Shown here one piece after another: positions 1 through 10,745 of a stretch of 64,000 nucleotides of DNA. Source of the stretch: Mauremys mutica. Lineage: Eukaryota; Chordata; Testudines; Geoemydidae. The notes below the pieces were generated by a model. The model did no database searches. It saw nothing but the letters and a program-made list of their open reading frames with translations, and was not told the origin of the DNA. The position numbers and the translations under genes are program-made. The stretch is taken from assembly GCF_020497125.1 (NCBI RefSeq), contig NC_059087.1:14913925-14977924 (forward strand), given 5' to 3'. The first letter of the stretch is position 1. Each line of letters starts with the position of its first letter.

Positions 1-240
1 GGGTGTTTAGTAACAGATGGGGGCCCAGATGTAGAAGTCCTTGTTCAGCTAAAGATTTTTCAGCAGAAGATGATTGGTTTATTCAACAATGTCAAGATTC
101 AGAAGGACATTTGAAGGAGCAAAATTCCTTACGGCGGTGTATTATACATCATTTCATTTCTAGTAGTTGAACAAAATTGCAAACAGCTGGTGGATTGTTG
201 GAAGATTTTAAAACACTTCTTTCAAAGGTATTTTATTACT
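1..240 (+). pseudogene. Possible degenerate hAT/ZBED-like transposase remnant
   Basis: A short frame from base 1 reads GCLVTDGGPD, and about 40 codons later another frame reads LRRCIIHH. This order and spacing resemble the 'TDGAP ... CIIH' motifs of the catalytic region in domesticated hAT (ZBED-like) proteins. The frames are different, a stop lies between them, and no long frame survives. If real it is a decayed fragment. Chance resemblance is quite possible. Confidence 0.2.
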
Positions 241-634
241 GTTATAAAACACATACACTCACCACACATTCCTCCCTCCCCCTTGCAATAGTGAACTTTT
301 ATACCACTTACCAATTTTTACTTTTAAAAAGTTTCTGATTCATTGACACTGCAGCTCAGGAGGATTTCTGCCCCAGTTTCTGCACAAGAGTGGGTCGCAA
401 CCTTTTCCACAGTGACACCTCCACCCCTTACAACAGAAAAGAGTTCCAGGACCCCTCCCATCTAGTGATGAAGAAACAGGATGGCGCTCACAACCTCCTT
501 GGGGTCATGAGCTGCAGGCTGAGAACCAAAGGTTTGCAGGAAACTGTTAGGTAGTTTCTAAAATGAGACTGAGAAATTTTACATTCTGGGTAAGTGACTT
601 GCTTCCCATCATGCTGTGAGGTTTCCCCAAGCAT
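241..634. other. No gene or recognised repeat
   Basis: AT-rich sequence with no plausible exon or clear repeat. A short pyrimidine-rich patch near 265-290 is the only bias seen. Confidence 0.4.
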
Positions 635-794
635 CAGGGCCACCCGGGGGGGTGGGGAAGTGGGGCAACTTGCCCCAGGCCCCGCAGGGGCCCCCATGAG
701 AATATAATATTCTATAATATTGCAACTTTTTTTTACGGAAGGGGCCCCCAAAATTGCTTTGCCCCAGGCCCCCTGCATCCTCTGGGCGGCCCTG
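635..794. mobile_element. hAT-type MITE, 160 bp, perfect 8-bp TSD
   Basis: The element opens CAGGGCCACCCGG and closes GGGCGGCCCTG, giving imperfect terminal inverted repeats with the CAGRG...CYCTG ends typical of hAT transposons. It is bounded by the perfect 8-bp direct repeat ccaagcat (627-634 and 795-802), the hAT target-duplication length. The inside carries inverted GGGGCCCC-rich segments and no coding capacity, so it is non-autonomous. Confidence 0.85.
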
Positions 795-802
795 CCAAGC
801 AT

Positions 803-1880
803 CACAACAACTAGGGCTCGATTTTCAATATTACGCCATTTCACATGTTGGGATGTGCTCATGAGTGTTCACTTTGGTGCCCCATCACCTTTGCTAAGCT
901 TGAAAAGGCAAAAACTAACTGCTCAGCTTGCCGCTTATCCCCCACATGTTCTTTGTGGCTGTCTTACCATCAGTTAACTCCTGACACGGCCAGTCCTTCC
1001 TTCTCCCTCAAGCTCTTCACTTTCCCTGTATTCTGTCCCCATCAGCACTATTACCGTGCTCCCAGGTAACTTACACACCTTTTGAGTCTGTCCTCTGAAC
1101 ACGCCCATCCTATATCCAAATCCTGCTGCTCTTCTTCTCTATTGTATGCCTAAGACATGGTCCTTCCTCTCTTTCTCTCCCTCTACACAACTAAAATACC
1201 TCTACTTCCCTCGTCACCTTCTCTCCTAAGTACACGAACCTCCTCTTCTCTGGTCTTCCCAACACGCACATCGCTCCCTTTAGGTCCTTTAAGAACACTG
1301 CTGCTAAAATCCTCTTCCTAGCCTACCCTGACAGGGTCACCTGCTCCCTGAGTCCCTCCACAGACTCCCCCTCCACACCGTACCAAATACAAGCATCTTG
1401 TCCTTCTCTCCAATGCCCTCCTTTCTCTTGTACCCTAAGCAGGGAGAGGCTCTCAATTTACCTCCCCAACCCTCTGCCTCACCCACCAGTGAGACCAGCC
1501 TTGAGCCACATATCCCAGAAGCACCACTGTTCCATGCAGCCTCTTGTGCATGGAAGCCCTCCCTGAAGTAGTCGGTCAAGCCACTTTCTTGCAAGTTCCC
1601 CCCTCAAGATCCCAGTCCTGTGGTCTCTCTTCTAGTAAATTGCCAGCTGGTAATAAACAAGCAGGAGGCCAGCCAGGATTACTGACGCCCACGATATCTT
1701 TTGTCTGCCTACTGTGGGATTCTTACACCTCCCTCTGAAGCATCTGGTACTGGCCACTGGGGGAGAGAGGATATTGGACTACATGAACTTGGATGTGATC
1801 CAGTGGGCCACCTTCCATGTTCATTTATAGCCTGAGAAAGCTTTGAAACCTGCAACGTGTGTTAAGAGCCAGTCTCTACG
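803..1880. other. Pyrimidine-rich unique-looking stretch, no gene
   Basis: From about 950 to 1740 the plus strand is strongly C/T-rich, like the unresolved stretches at 25.7-26.7 and 31.1-31.9 kb. No coding domain, splice-flanked exon or terminal repeats could be recognised. It may be an old repeat in minus orientation. Confidence 0.35.
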
Positions 1881-1884
1881 GCCA

Positions 1885-2075
1885 TGTGTTCCCATCACTG
1901 TTCCCCTTGTCTCGCCTTCCCCAGTCCCTCCATTTATTTGTGAAGCTCACTTGTTAGGTCTTATCCTGATTTCGTTTATAGGCTCTGCAGGGTGGGGACT
2001 CCTATGGCTGCATAGCAGCCAGCACAATAGAACCCTAACTTGAGTGGGGCCACTGTGCACTATTATAAAAGCAAT
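1885..2075 (+). mobile_element. L2/CORE-SINE-type 3' tail
   Basis: The run 'tttataggctctgcaggg...agccagcacaatag...tataaaagcaatca' matches the layout of amniote L2/CORE-SINE tails (gctctttgggg...gcacctagcacaatgg...aataca). Several better copies occur in this window, for example 10135-10262. It is an old, diverged fragment. Confidence 0.45.
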
Positions 2076-2149
2076 CAACACAAAAACCATCACCCCACCG
2101 CTGCACATGCACACAGTGCTGTGCACAGACTTGTGGTGATATCAACACT

Positions 2150-2300
2150 CAGCATTTATACACGGCAGCACTTTTCATCCAGAGATCCCACAGCACTTTA
2201 CCACCAGGAGGCAACGCAATGTTATGGAGGGGAAAACTGAAATAAGGTGACATGAAAACCCAAGGTCATCCAGCTAGTCAATGGCAGCCAGGTGCCTGTC
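2150..2300 (-). mobile_element. CORE-SINE/MIR-like fragment
   Basis: In reverse complement this carries the order seen in MIR-like SINEs: 'tggctgccattgac...gatgaccttggg...agtttt-ccc' followed by a tail resembling 'aagtgctgtgggatctctgga'. It is diverged and has no clear ends. Confidence 0.4.
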
Positions 2301-3074
2301 ATTCTGTGACTGGTGGGGCGATACTGTGCTTTGTCCCATGAATTAAACTGTGAGTTCAAAGGCAATTCATTATGAGAACACCGCCACCACATTACTAATA
2401 GCATAATAATGGTATGCTGCAGCCAGAGTCATAACTGAACTTCATCAAAACCCTTTAGAAGAAGTTGAGACTGAACAACAGCAATGAAATGTGCCCTCTA
2501 CAAAGAACACAGTACAGTGTTTAGCTACAGGCAAGTACAGTCAAAGTCAAGAATAAAGCAGGGGGCTCAGATTGGTTAAAATAGCCATTAAAATTAAGGC
2601 AATCTGGTGGAGGCTTTCTCCAATCCTGACAGTGACTCCCTTAACTAGGAATTAAATTTATACATATAATATCAAGGCAAATCAGGGTGCCTAGAATGAC
2701 AAGGTGAACTCCAAGACATCTATGGAAGATTCCATATACCACAGTCAAGACTCTGCCCCTCCAATGAGCTTATACCCAGCCCCATTAAAATCAGAGGCTG
2801 TATCTGACGTGCAGAACTCATTGCAGGATCAGAACCCAACTTAGCAACTCCCTCTTTTCTTCCTCTTCTGTAAAACTAATGTGAGCACAGAGACTACAGG
2901 ATGAGCAGAGTCAGTGCACTCCAAGTGCCTTAACACAGAACTGGCCAATGACTTGTCAAAGAGTCCTGCCATCCCTCACTTACATTCCTCCCACAACATA
3001 ATCTGGTCCTTTCTGCTAACTGAACTACCAACAACTCTACAAGTTCAATCAGAGTGGCACAGCTACAATGATGG
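2301..3074. other. No gene or recognised repeat
   Basis: AT-rich sequence. Open frames here are short, unsupported by codon structure, and match no domain I know. Confidence 0.4.
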
Positions 3075-3247
3075 AAGGTGTTTTTCCATAGTTGTACAAA
3101 CACCATCTCTCCAAACAACCGTCGTTAGGTTGATAGAAGCATTTTCTGTCAACCTAGCTCCATCTATACGGGGGATGGGGGAAGAGATTTGTCACAGCCC
3201 TGAGCACCATAGGTATGTCAACCTAAATTTTAAGTGTAGACCAGGCC
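3075..3247. mobile_element. PIF/Harbinger-like MITE, right half
   Basis: The right end AAGTGTAGACCAGGCC is the reverse complement of the GGCCTGGTCTACACT terminus shared by many MITEs in this window. Internal 'gttaggttgatagaagcattttc...gtcaacctagct' matches the foldback interior of the copy at 24195. The left end is degenerate. Confidence 0.55.
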
Positions 3248-3367
3248 TCATTGGAGGTGACATTCTCTGGAGGTGAATGCTTTGATTCTTCTAAATTAGA
3301 GATTGGCCGAAGCTATGGAGTTCAGCAGAGTTTAGGATACAAGGGTTTGGTCTGAGTCTCTCTAAAC

Positions 3368-3401
3368 CAGTGGTGGGCAACCCACAGGTTGCCAACCACT
3401 G
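3368..3401. mobile_element. Minimal 34-bp hAT remnant with perfect 8-bp TSD
   Basis: The insert starts CAGTGGTGGGCAACC and ends GGTTGCCAACCACTG: two 15-bp inverted repeats with one mismatch, separated by only four bases. It is flanked on both sides by ctctaaac (3360-3367 and 3402-3409), a perfect 8-bp duplication. It is a hAT element reduced to its termini. The ends resemble those of the larger hAT elements at 7607 and 28948. Confidence 0.85.
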
Positions 3402-3409
3402 CTCTAAAC

Positions 3410-3892
3410 ACTGAAACAATTGAAAAATGGAAGTTTCATAGGGTGGATGCTCCACAAAAACAATAAAATTAAATCTGTAACTATTGAGTCTAATTTCGTA
3501 ATGGATTTGTTTCAGCCACATTCTCACCTTTTGCTTTGAGATGAATGTTCATGGAAAGCAAATGTCAGTTGATACTCATAAGTGTTTATGGAAACTAAGT
3601 GTTGGATCCATGCACATGAGGACTAGTACCAGAGATGTTTGCATAAAGACCCTCAGATCCCATGACCTTCAGTGTTGAAAGCATGAGCCTCTATCACTTG
3701 AGTGTAAAAGTAGCAACTTCAGCTTACAGCTGTAGTACACTTTTCTACTCTTATGTGAACCAGCTATTAGAGGGGAACACTCTTGTTGTACAGGTTGCAC
3801 TTAGACATTCATGCAGTGGCAGAACAGAAACATTACTGTGTGACTTATCCAACACAACTGGAAGTGACAGTATGCAAAGAACTGCTCAGAAT
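3410..3892. other. No gene or recognised repeat
   Basis: Unique-looking AT-rich sequence with no supported exon or repeat boundary. Confidence 0.4.
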
Positions 3893-4165
3893 CAATCGTG
3901 TGTCTAGGGGAATGGATTGAGGCTCAGAAGAGCTGGGTTCTATTCCCATTTCTGCCATTGACCAACTGGATGACCTTGGGCAACATGCTGTTGTTATCTG
4001 TGTCTTTGTTTCCCTTTGTTTATCATGCCTACTTACAGAGCTCTTCAGAATACAGACTCTCTCTCCCCAGGTGAATGTACAGTGCCGAGCACAATGGAGC
4101 CCTAATATCCGTTGGGGCCCTTAAACACTACTGTAATATAAATAGTATGCTAGTAATAAAGTTTG
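3893..4165 (+). mobile_element. CORE-SINE/MIR-like element with L2-type tail
   Basis: A head like 'gagctgggttctattcccatttctgccattgacc' (tRNA-like B-box region) is followed by the CORE-like 'ggatgaccttgggcaa', a pyrimidine block 'gtgtctttgtttccctttg', then an L2-type tail 'cagtgccgagcacaatgg...taatataaatagta'. This is the most complete plus-strand copy of the old SINE family in the window. Confidence 0.65.
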
Positions 4166-4519
4166 AAAAAATTCATCAGATACCATCCTTCCAGAACAAA
4201 TAAACTCAAGGAACTCACTGCCTACATGTGGACATTCCATGAGCAGAGAGAGATATTCTAGTTTCATCAGATAAATTATTCATAACAAATTATGCGCTCA
4301 GCTTTAGCAGTTTAAAATTTTGCAACAACCATTTGTTTTACAATCTCACAGCCTGGATGCAAAGTAATCCTATATGGTTATCGTTTTCAATGCATAAATG
4401 CTCAGTGCTAAACTAAAATTGTCTTCTGCTGGCATCTCCCAGCCAGCATAAGCGGTGAGTCAAGCTTTGGAAATACAAATTCCAGTGCAGTCTAACTATA
4501 AAATTGTCTATACCTAGGC
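4166..4519. other. No gene or recognised repeat
   Basis: AT-rich sequence between the SINE and a CR1 fragment. Nothing further is seen. Confidence 0.4.
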
Positions 4520-4647
4520 AGATTCTGGCCTGGCTTGATAAAGCCCTGGCTGGGATGATTTAGTTGGGAATTGGTCCTGCTTTGAGCAGGGGGTTGGACT
4601 AGATGACCTCCTGAGGTCCCTTCCAACCCTGATATTCTATGATTCTT
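4520..4647 (+). mobile_element. CR1 LINE 3' end
   Basis: The 3' UTR signature 'gagcagggggttggactaga', 'gacctcctgaggtccc' and 'ttccaaccct' is followed by the CR1 terminal octamer array (gatATTCTATGATTCTt, 4631-4647). This is the canonical end of chicken-repeat-1 LINEs in birds, crocodiles and turtles. The 5' part is absent, as usual for CR1 insertions. Confidence 0.9.
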
Positions 4648-4935
4648 AATCCCTAGACCACAGACATCCATCTTAAAATGTTTCATTTACATGGTTGTAA
4701 AATCTCGCAACAACACAAATCCTGACGCCCAAAGAAAGCTTTCAAGAGGAAGCCTGTTTAATTTGCAGGTTCAGCATGTCAGGATGACTGGCAATATACT
4801 TGACTCCTAAATTCCCCCTGAAACTTCCTTTAATAACATCATACCTCTCAGTGTGTTATGCACATGTTCTTACTCATCATGACAGTAAGGGAAAACCTGT
4901 TCCATAGCTCTTTTCTGCATCATAGTAGCCCTAAG

Positions 4936-5185
4936 ACGCAGTCGAAACAGAGGCCCCATCATGCTAAACACTGCACATACACACAAGTTAAGAGACCCTG
5001 CCCCAAAGAGCTTACAAGCCACACAAACAAGACAGCCCAAGGCGAGGAGAAGGGAAGTATTAATGCGCACACGTTACAGAGAGATTAAATGATTTGCCCA
5101 AAGCACACAGGGAGTCTGTAGCAGAGCTGGAAACTGAATCCACAACCTGCGAGTTTCAGTCCCCAGCTCAACCGCAAGACCAGCC
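4936..5185 (-). mobile_element. CORE-SINE plus L2-type tail
   Basis: In reverse complement: a head ending 'ggattcagtttccagctct', 'tgtgctttgggcaaatca', then tail sequence 'agctctttggggcaggg' and 'cagtgtttagcatgatgggg'. It is the same family as 10530, 23420 and 44145. Confidence 0.55.
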
Positions 5186-6821
5186 TTTCTCTTCCCCACA
5201 TGCTCAATAGGGAGGCCCAGTTTTCAAACTCTGGTGCCTCATCATCTGATCATGAGAAGTGCAGAGACATCATCAACTTCCACAAGTGCCACAAAGGTGT
5301 TTAGGTCCTAAGACAGGAGAGCTCATTCCATTTTTGGGCACTGACACACTAAAATATCCCTTTCAAGCTCCTAAAACCATCTTCAGCAGGCCGGTGTGGA
5401 ATCTGGGGGCCTAATTTAGGTCCTCAGGTTAACTGGGCTCACAAACCTATTGTACTCATTTTATGACCTTCCATTTATCTTTTTCCTTCCCTCATAGACT
5501 CTATGAGCCTACATGCATTTCTGTAGACATTTGTAATGCACAAGGTAAGAAGAGTTTTGGCGATGCTGCTGCTTTTCTGAGAGTTCACAAATTTGTGAAA
5601 CTTCAGTGTAAATTGGATGACTACACCCTAAACCTTTCTTTAGTTAAGTAGGGCAATCCGCACATGTTTTTATGCATGCACCTGCCTGTTCAGCTAGTCA
5701 TTACTCATATAACAGCTCATTCTGATTGCTGTAATCTTCAGGTTTTATTTTTTTAATTGGGCAAACACTACACACCTTGACTTTGCTCATGAAGTCCAGA
5801 GCCAGCTTGTGTCACACCTCTATTAATTGTGTATATATAAAGTCAACTCTTAGTAATGAGTTACATTCTGTACATTTAATCTGAAATATCTCCTTTTTGC
5901 AAGCTCCTGATCTGCAATGTTAATGTGCAGATTTCTGATGAAGCTTGGATTCCACTTGAAGCTAATCTTCAAGGGCCCAATTCAATGTCCACTGAAGTTA
6001 GCAAGAAGACTCATCGACTTCAATTGGTTTTGGATGGGGGACCCAGCTGCACTGAAAGAACAGCGCTTCTGCGTTTCACAAAATGTGTTTCACCATCGTT
6101 TGTGAAATGAGGAATCCAAAGAACAAATTAGCAGCAGCAGGAATATCAGTTAGTCCCCAAATTTCTTGTTTCTGAAAGATCACTGGTATATTAAACATGG
6201 AAGAGCTCATTCCTTATGGTCTATTGACATTGGAAATGGAAGCTAAGACACTCCCTAGGAGTCAATGGAGCTATGAGAATTTATGGTAGCTGAGTCTCTG
6301 GTCCAGCTGCTCTCAATTTATCCTCAGAAGCAGTGACAAGCAGACAGTGACCGCATTCCTTTCCTCACACTGTTCTGTCTCATCTCTGAGCTAGTGAGGA
6401 CCTTTCTTGGCGTGAGAGGATTGGACTTCTGTTACTGTTCAGAGATTGGTCTCTCTGCTGAATCTGGATGCCAACCTGTGCCGACTCAGATGGTACTTTT
6501 GTGACATTGACACCGGTCACAAGGAAGTAGACCTAGCCAACTGTTATTATTTTCCAAGAGTGTGGCGGAACTGGAGAAATCTGCCTTAGATATGTGCATG
6601 CTGCCTTAGACTATTAATAAGGTGAATCACTAAGAAAGGTTCAGAAAAAGCATCAGACATTTGTATGAATACGAGTAGTGGATGCACATACACTAGTTGG
6701 GGAAAGACAGAGATCATTTCTCATGCTTAAAATACAGGTCTTGACCCCCTCCAACAGGTTGTATTTAACTACATAGTACAATGCCCTTGTTTCCCGCAAG
6801 TATTGCATCTTGAAGTCTCCA
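5186..6821. other. No gene; diffuse old repeats only
   Basis: Sequence of mixed composition without a supported exon. The text around 5330-5440 (ggcctaatttaggtcct) faintly resembles the 'GGCC-GATTTTCA' MITE family, and 5960-6030 has a 'tcaatgtccactgaagtta' block common in turtle foldback repeats. No boundaries could be set. Confidence 0.35.
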
Positions 6822-6881
6822 GTCCTGCAAACCCTTATGCATGTGCTCAGAAATGAGCATATACATAAGGGCTTGCAGGAC
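6822..6881. other. 60-nt hairpin, 28-nt arms, 4-nt loop
   Basis: The arms 6822-6849 and 6854-6881 are complementary at 25 of 28 positions and are separated by gaaa. The outer part (GTCCTGCAA...CTTATGCAT) matches the termini of the foldback MITE at 62400-62524, so this is probably a small foldback MITE. If read from the minus strand, two of the three mismatches become G-U pairs, so a minus-strand transcript would fold best. Confidence 0.7.
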
Positions 6882-6960
6882 CAATGCCTAAAAACTAAGC
6901 ACTCTGCAGAGAGAAGCATCCATTTTGTGATGAGCTCAGTGTAGACTCTGAAAGGGACAC

Positions 6961-6975
6961 ATACACACACACACA
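6961..6975. repeat. (AC)n microsatellite
   Basis: Short AC dinucleotide run of about seven units. Confidence 0.9.
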
Positions 6976-7606
6976 TTGCTCTCTCATTGAGACTTCACTT
7001 TTGTTTATATGGTTCTCTTAATCTAAAATAAGGCACATTCTAACTGAATGGATATACCGTATTCTCTTTGAGCATGGACTAGTATAGCAAGGAGCACATT
7101 TCACTTCATACTATAATATTGCAAAATCAAGTGCACCATGGGGTTTTACAACGATGTAATACCTAGTTCATTTCAAAGACAGAATTCCAGCCTAGATGGT
7201 CCATTGGTCTGTCCCTGCATGACATGTCTTACATGCATGTTTACTCTCTTGTAACTGAAGTCTATTTCCATGTTTAATTGATGGACAATAGCCACAACAG
7301 CTATTTCCTTCACTCATCATTTTCCAAATTATTATGGAGAATCTGGTATACTCTAGCTAGCCATCCTATGCTATGGGAGACAGAGTGTGGCTAATGCAAT
7401 TGGAGCACAGACACTGGGGGTCCCAGGCAATGAGAGCACAGACTCTGCTTATAGACACTCTACCATCAGTTATGCGTCCCAGAGGCAGAGGAATGTGAGA
7501 CAACAGATCCTGACCCTTCTCAAGTGCTCCTCTGGCCAGGGAGCTGGCTCTGTGCAGAGGGGAGCACACTACACCACCCTCTCCCAGGGTGGTGGAGCTA
7601 CTACTT
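6976..7606. other. No gene or recognised repeat
   Basis: Unique-looking sequence; nothing supported. Confidence 0.4.
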
Positions 7607-7897
7607 CAGGGGTCGGCAACCTTTCAGAAGTGGTGTGCCGAGTCTTCATTTATTCACTCTGATTTAAGGTTTCGCATGCCAGTAATGCATTTTAATGCTT
7701 TTAGAAGATCTTTCTATATGTCTACGTACAACAGTAGTTTAATTATATACTATAAAGTAAATAAGGTTTTTAAAATGTTTAAGAAACTTCATTTAAAATT
7801 AAATTAAAATGCAGAGCCCCTGGGACTGGTGGTCAGGACCTGGGCAGTGCAAGTGCCACTGAAAATCAGCTCCCGTGCCATGGGTTGCCTATCCCTG
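7607..7897. mobile_element. hAT element, 291 bp, perfect 8-bp TSD
   Basis: It starts CAGGGGTCGGCAACCTTTC and ends ATGGGTTGCCTATCCCTG; the outer bases are inverted repeats (CAGGGGTCGGCAACC against CAGGGATAGGCAACC). Flanks carry the perfect duplication tactactt (7599-7606 and 7898-7905). The interior is AT-rich and non-coding. The terminal style is that of Charlie/Buster-branch hAT elements. Confidence 0.9.
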
Positions 7898-7905
7898 TAC
7901 TACTT

Positions 7906-9454
7906 CAACACACACCTATGGGAGGCACTCAAGAGCAAGTCTAAGACACACACTGTGCACAGGCTTTGCCTAATATTTCCAAAAGCAGCCTCTGATTTTG
8001 GATGTCCAACATGAGATGCCTTGGATCTAACGCTCAGAATTGCTGAATATTCACTGCTCCAGCTGAAGTTAATCGGAGCTCTAGGTCTGCCAGTGCCCTA
8101 GCTGGGGGTGGGGGGCAAATGAAACGTGAGTCGGGCACCCAAAAATCTGAGACCACTTTTGAAAACACTGGCTTAATTCTTTTAGTACCCATCCGGCCCT
8201 ACAGAACTGGAGAAAGTAGCTCAAGATAAATAGACACACACACACACACAACGAGCTTTTGACTAAGGCACACTGAATTAAGAAAAAAAAACTGTTGCCT
8301 TCATTCTCGGATGCAAATAAGCATCTTTTTAGAAGCTGAGAAAGAGAGCGCCTCAACTAACTAAAATGGCATATTGACTGAAATAAACGAGGCTGTTTTT
8401 CAGATGTATACTTCAGACAGAAAATGAAACGTATCAAAAAGTGTCTGATTTGACGTGGCTTGCAGCTGTAAGGCAAAGTGACTGTCCCATTTTTTCCCCC
8501 CTAAGGCAAACACACAAGATTTTCTTGATGTTATCTTTGTCTTTCTAGAAGTCTTTGAAAACCATCTGTAGAGATTCATAAAGGGTATTTGTGTTTTAAG
8601 TAAAACTGCAAAAAGGGATCTATACTGAACAGATGGAAACAAATCAAAAAGCTTACCAGGATGCAGAAAAACAGCAACACTTGGAAACCACCAGATATGA
8701 ATGAGTAGGCAGGTTGTCTGCCATTTTTATTACACTGAGCTGATGCAGCCATTTCCCCCCACTTCTTGCAGTGGATGGTGTGGTGTGATCATGCCAATAT
8801 TTTGTTTCTCTCTTTCACTCTTCCAAAGGCTATAAAAATATTTTCCCCCAGGTGCCCTCCCTATTTTGGACCAGCTCTCCCTCTGCATGTCATTTCGATA
8901 GGAATTGTTCTGCTTATTGTCAGTGACTGTTCACCAATCCAAAGTGGCTAAATGCAGCTACTTCTGAAGTGTATTGTATGTGACAGCAAAAGAGCTTCAA
9001 TTTTTCATGGAATGCCAAAACATTTATGAACAGATAAGTTGGGGAGAGATGTGCTAGACAGTACAAATCAATCCAACAGACTACAGATTTTGTGTTTGTT
9101 TTGGGTGGTGTTTTCTGACACATTTCAAAGAAGAGCAGGATTGTTTACTCAGTAACATTCTTTCATAGGAGGCATAATAAAGCCGAAATGATGTGTGTTA
9201 CTGGATTGCGTGGGTATTAATGGGACTTCCTGAACGTACCAGCAAAACCCAAAAAAAGAAAAACCTAAAAAAAAGTCCCCAGTGTTTAAAACGTTTACCT
9301 TGATTTTCAGATCTAGGCTGCTTGTTCTTTTATCAGTGGGCTGTTATTAGTCACAGTTTGCATGTGCACATGCAAGAGAGGCTTCGTGCTACTGGCGAAA
9401 AGCGTTTGTCCTATTTTAGATCAGTCATGTAACACTCAGCACAAACTGTACCCT
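7906..9454. other. No gene; one (CA)n run
   Basis: Unique-looking sequence containing a CA run of about ten units at 8232-8251. The block 8100-8170 ('...aaaatctgagaccactttt...') looks like part of a foldback MITE but has no clear ends. Several open frames are here but none shows a domain. Confidence 0.35.
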
Positions 9455-9909
9455 GGCTATGTCTTCGCTGCCAGAAAGGTGTGTTTTTACATCGAGAGAG
9501 CTCTCTCCATGTAAAGTCAGCGGTGCAAATACAGTGGTCCGGTCCAGTATGCCGTACCAGTACCATATTTATAGCTGGTAGGGCACACCGGAAAGTCACA
9601 GGAGGAACCCGTCCCCAGCCCCACCCCCAGCCCTTCCATGCAGCTGCGTCTCCTGAGTCCTCCTGCCTGGGGTCTGCACAGCAGAAGTCTCTGGGGCAGC
9701 AGGACGACAGAGCCCTCCCTCCCCCCTTCCCAGCTAATGTGGGACGGATGTGGATCATGGGGAGGGGAGGGGATGGGCACGAGGGCCCCAGAAGAAGTCA
9801 CATGGGGAGATCACGTGCCCCCCCTTGTGTCCCTCCCATGAGTGCGGCATACCAGCAAGAAATGATTTCTACTTGCACCACTGTGTAAAGTCCTAGTGCA
9901 GACCAGGCC
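9455..9909. mobile_element. PIF/Harbinger-like MITE split by a hAT element
   Basis: Left end GGCTATGTCTTCGCT and right end AGTGCAGACCAGGCC are diverged versions of the GGCTATGTCTACACT termini. About 150 bp of MITE sequence is interrupted by the hAT insertion at 9532-9883. The 3-bp target duplication is not clear. Confidence 0.6.
9532..9883. mobile_element. hAT-like element nested in a MITE, 352 bp
   Basis: Ends CAGTGGTCCGG and TGCACCACTG fit hAT termini. Candidate 8-bp flanks tgcaaata and tgtaaagt agree at only five of eight positions, so the boundaries are less secure than for other copies. The interior is C-rich and non-coding; open frames across 9481-9888 are compositional. Confidence 0.6.
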
Positions 9910-10134
9910 CAGGTGGAGATAAATCCAATGTAGTAAAAACTACCGGTGCTCTGTCTTCATTCAGAGCTTTCTCAACCCCTCCCCCGCCCCTCAAAATGAA
10001 GACCTAGCCTCTTTCTCAAGGACGACTAGGAAGAATAGGCAGGTTTTACTCTGTGACTCTTTTTCTGCAGACCTTTTGCTTCTGAATCGGTTTCTCACAC
10101 TACTTAAGAACAGGGCCACTAAAAGTAGTTTTGT

Positions 10135-10262
10135 CTATTTAGACTGTCAGCTCTTTGGGACAAGGACTGTCTCTGCCGATGTGTTTGTAGAGCTGCGAGC
10201 ACAACAGGGCACCAATCTTGGTTGGCGTCTCCAGGTCCTACTGCAATATAAAAAGGACAAGA
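10135..10262 (+). mobile_element. L2/CORE-SINE-type 3' tail
   Basis: 'agactgtcagctctttggga', 'aaggactgtctct', 'agctgcgagcacaacagggc' and 'ctactgcaatataaa' give the full order of the old L2-type tail. Confidence 0.65.
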
Positions 10263-10529
10263 AGGGGCCAGTTCAGAAAAAGAAGAGACCTGGACCCTGC
10301 CAAGACCTCCTACTGCTCTTTAACCCATGCACATCAATCCCCATATCCCAGAGGTATGGATTTTTCAGAAGTGATCAGCATTGACCAAGTCTGGTATTAC
10401 TGACTTCAATGGGAGTTTCACCTTTGACTTCAGTGACAGCAGAATTAGGCCAGTGCTGAGAACCTTTGAAAAATCAACCCCACTCTGAATTCTCGGAGAT
10501 GCAATTTCTTGATGTCTTTTCTTCCCAGA

Positions 10530-10745
10530 GTATTTTAACCCTATAATAATACCTAGCTCTTATACAGTGTTTTTCAGTAGATCTCAAAGTGCTTTACAAA
10601 GTACATCAGTATCGTTTTCCCCATGTTACAAATAAGGCATATAGAAGGGAAGTGACTTGCCCAAAGTCATCCAGCAGTCAGTGGCAGAGTCAAGAATAGA
10701 ACTTTTGTCTCCTGAGTCCATGTCCAGTGCACTCATCTCTAGCCC
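10530..10745 (-). mobile_element. CORE-SINE/MIR-like element
   Basis: In reverse complement the order is head ('gactcaggagacaaaagttc'), 'gactttgggcaagtca', 'cttccctt', and the tail 'tttgtaaagcactttgagat' ending 'aagagctaggtattatta'. It is well preserved. Confidence 0.65.

Noticed and set aside
9481..9888. 135-codon plus-strand open frame
   Set aside because: Coincides with the hAT-like element at 9532-9883; composition only.
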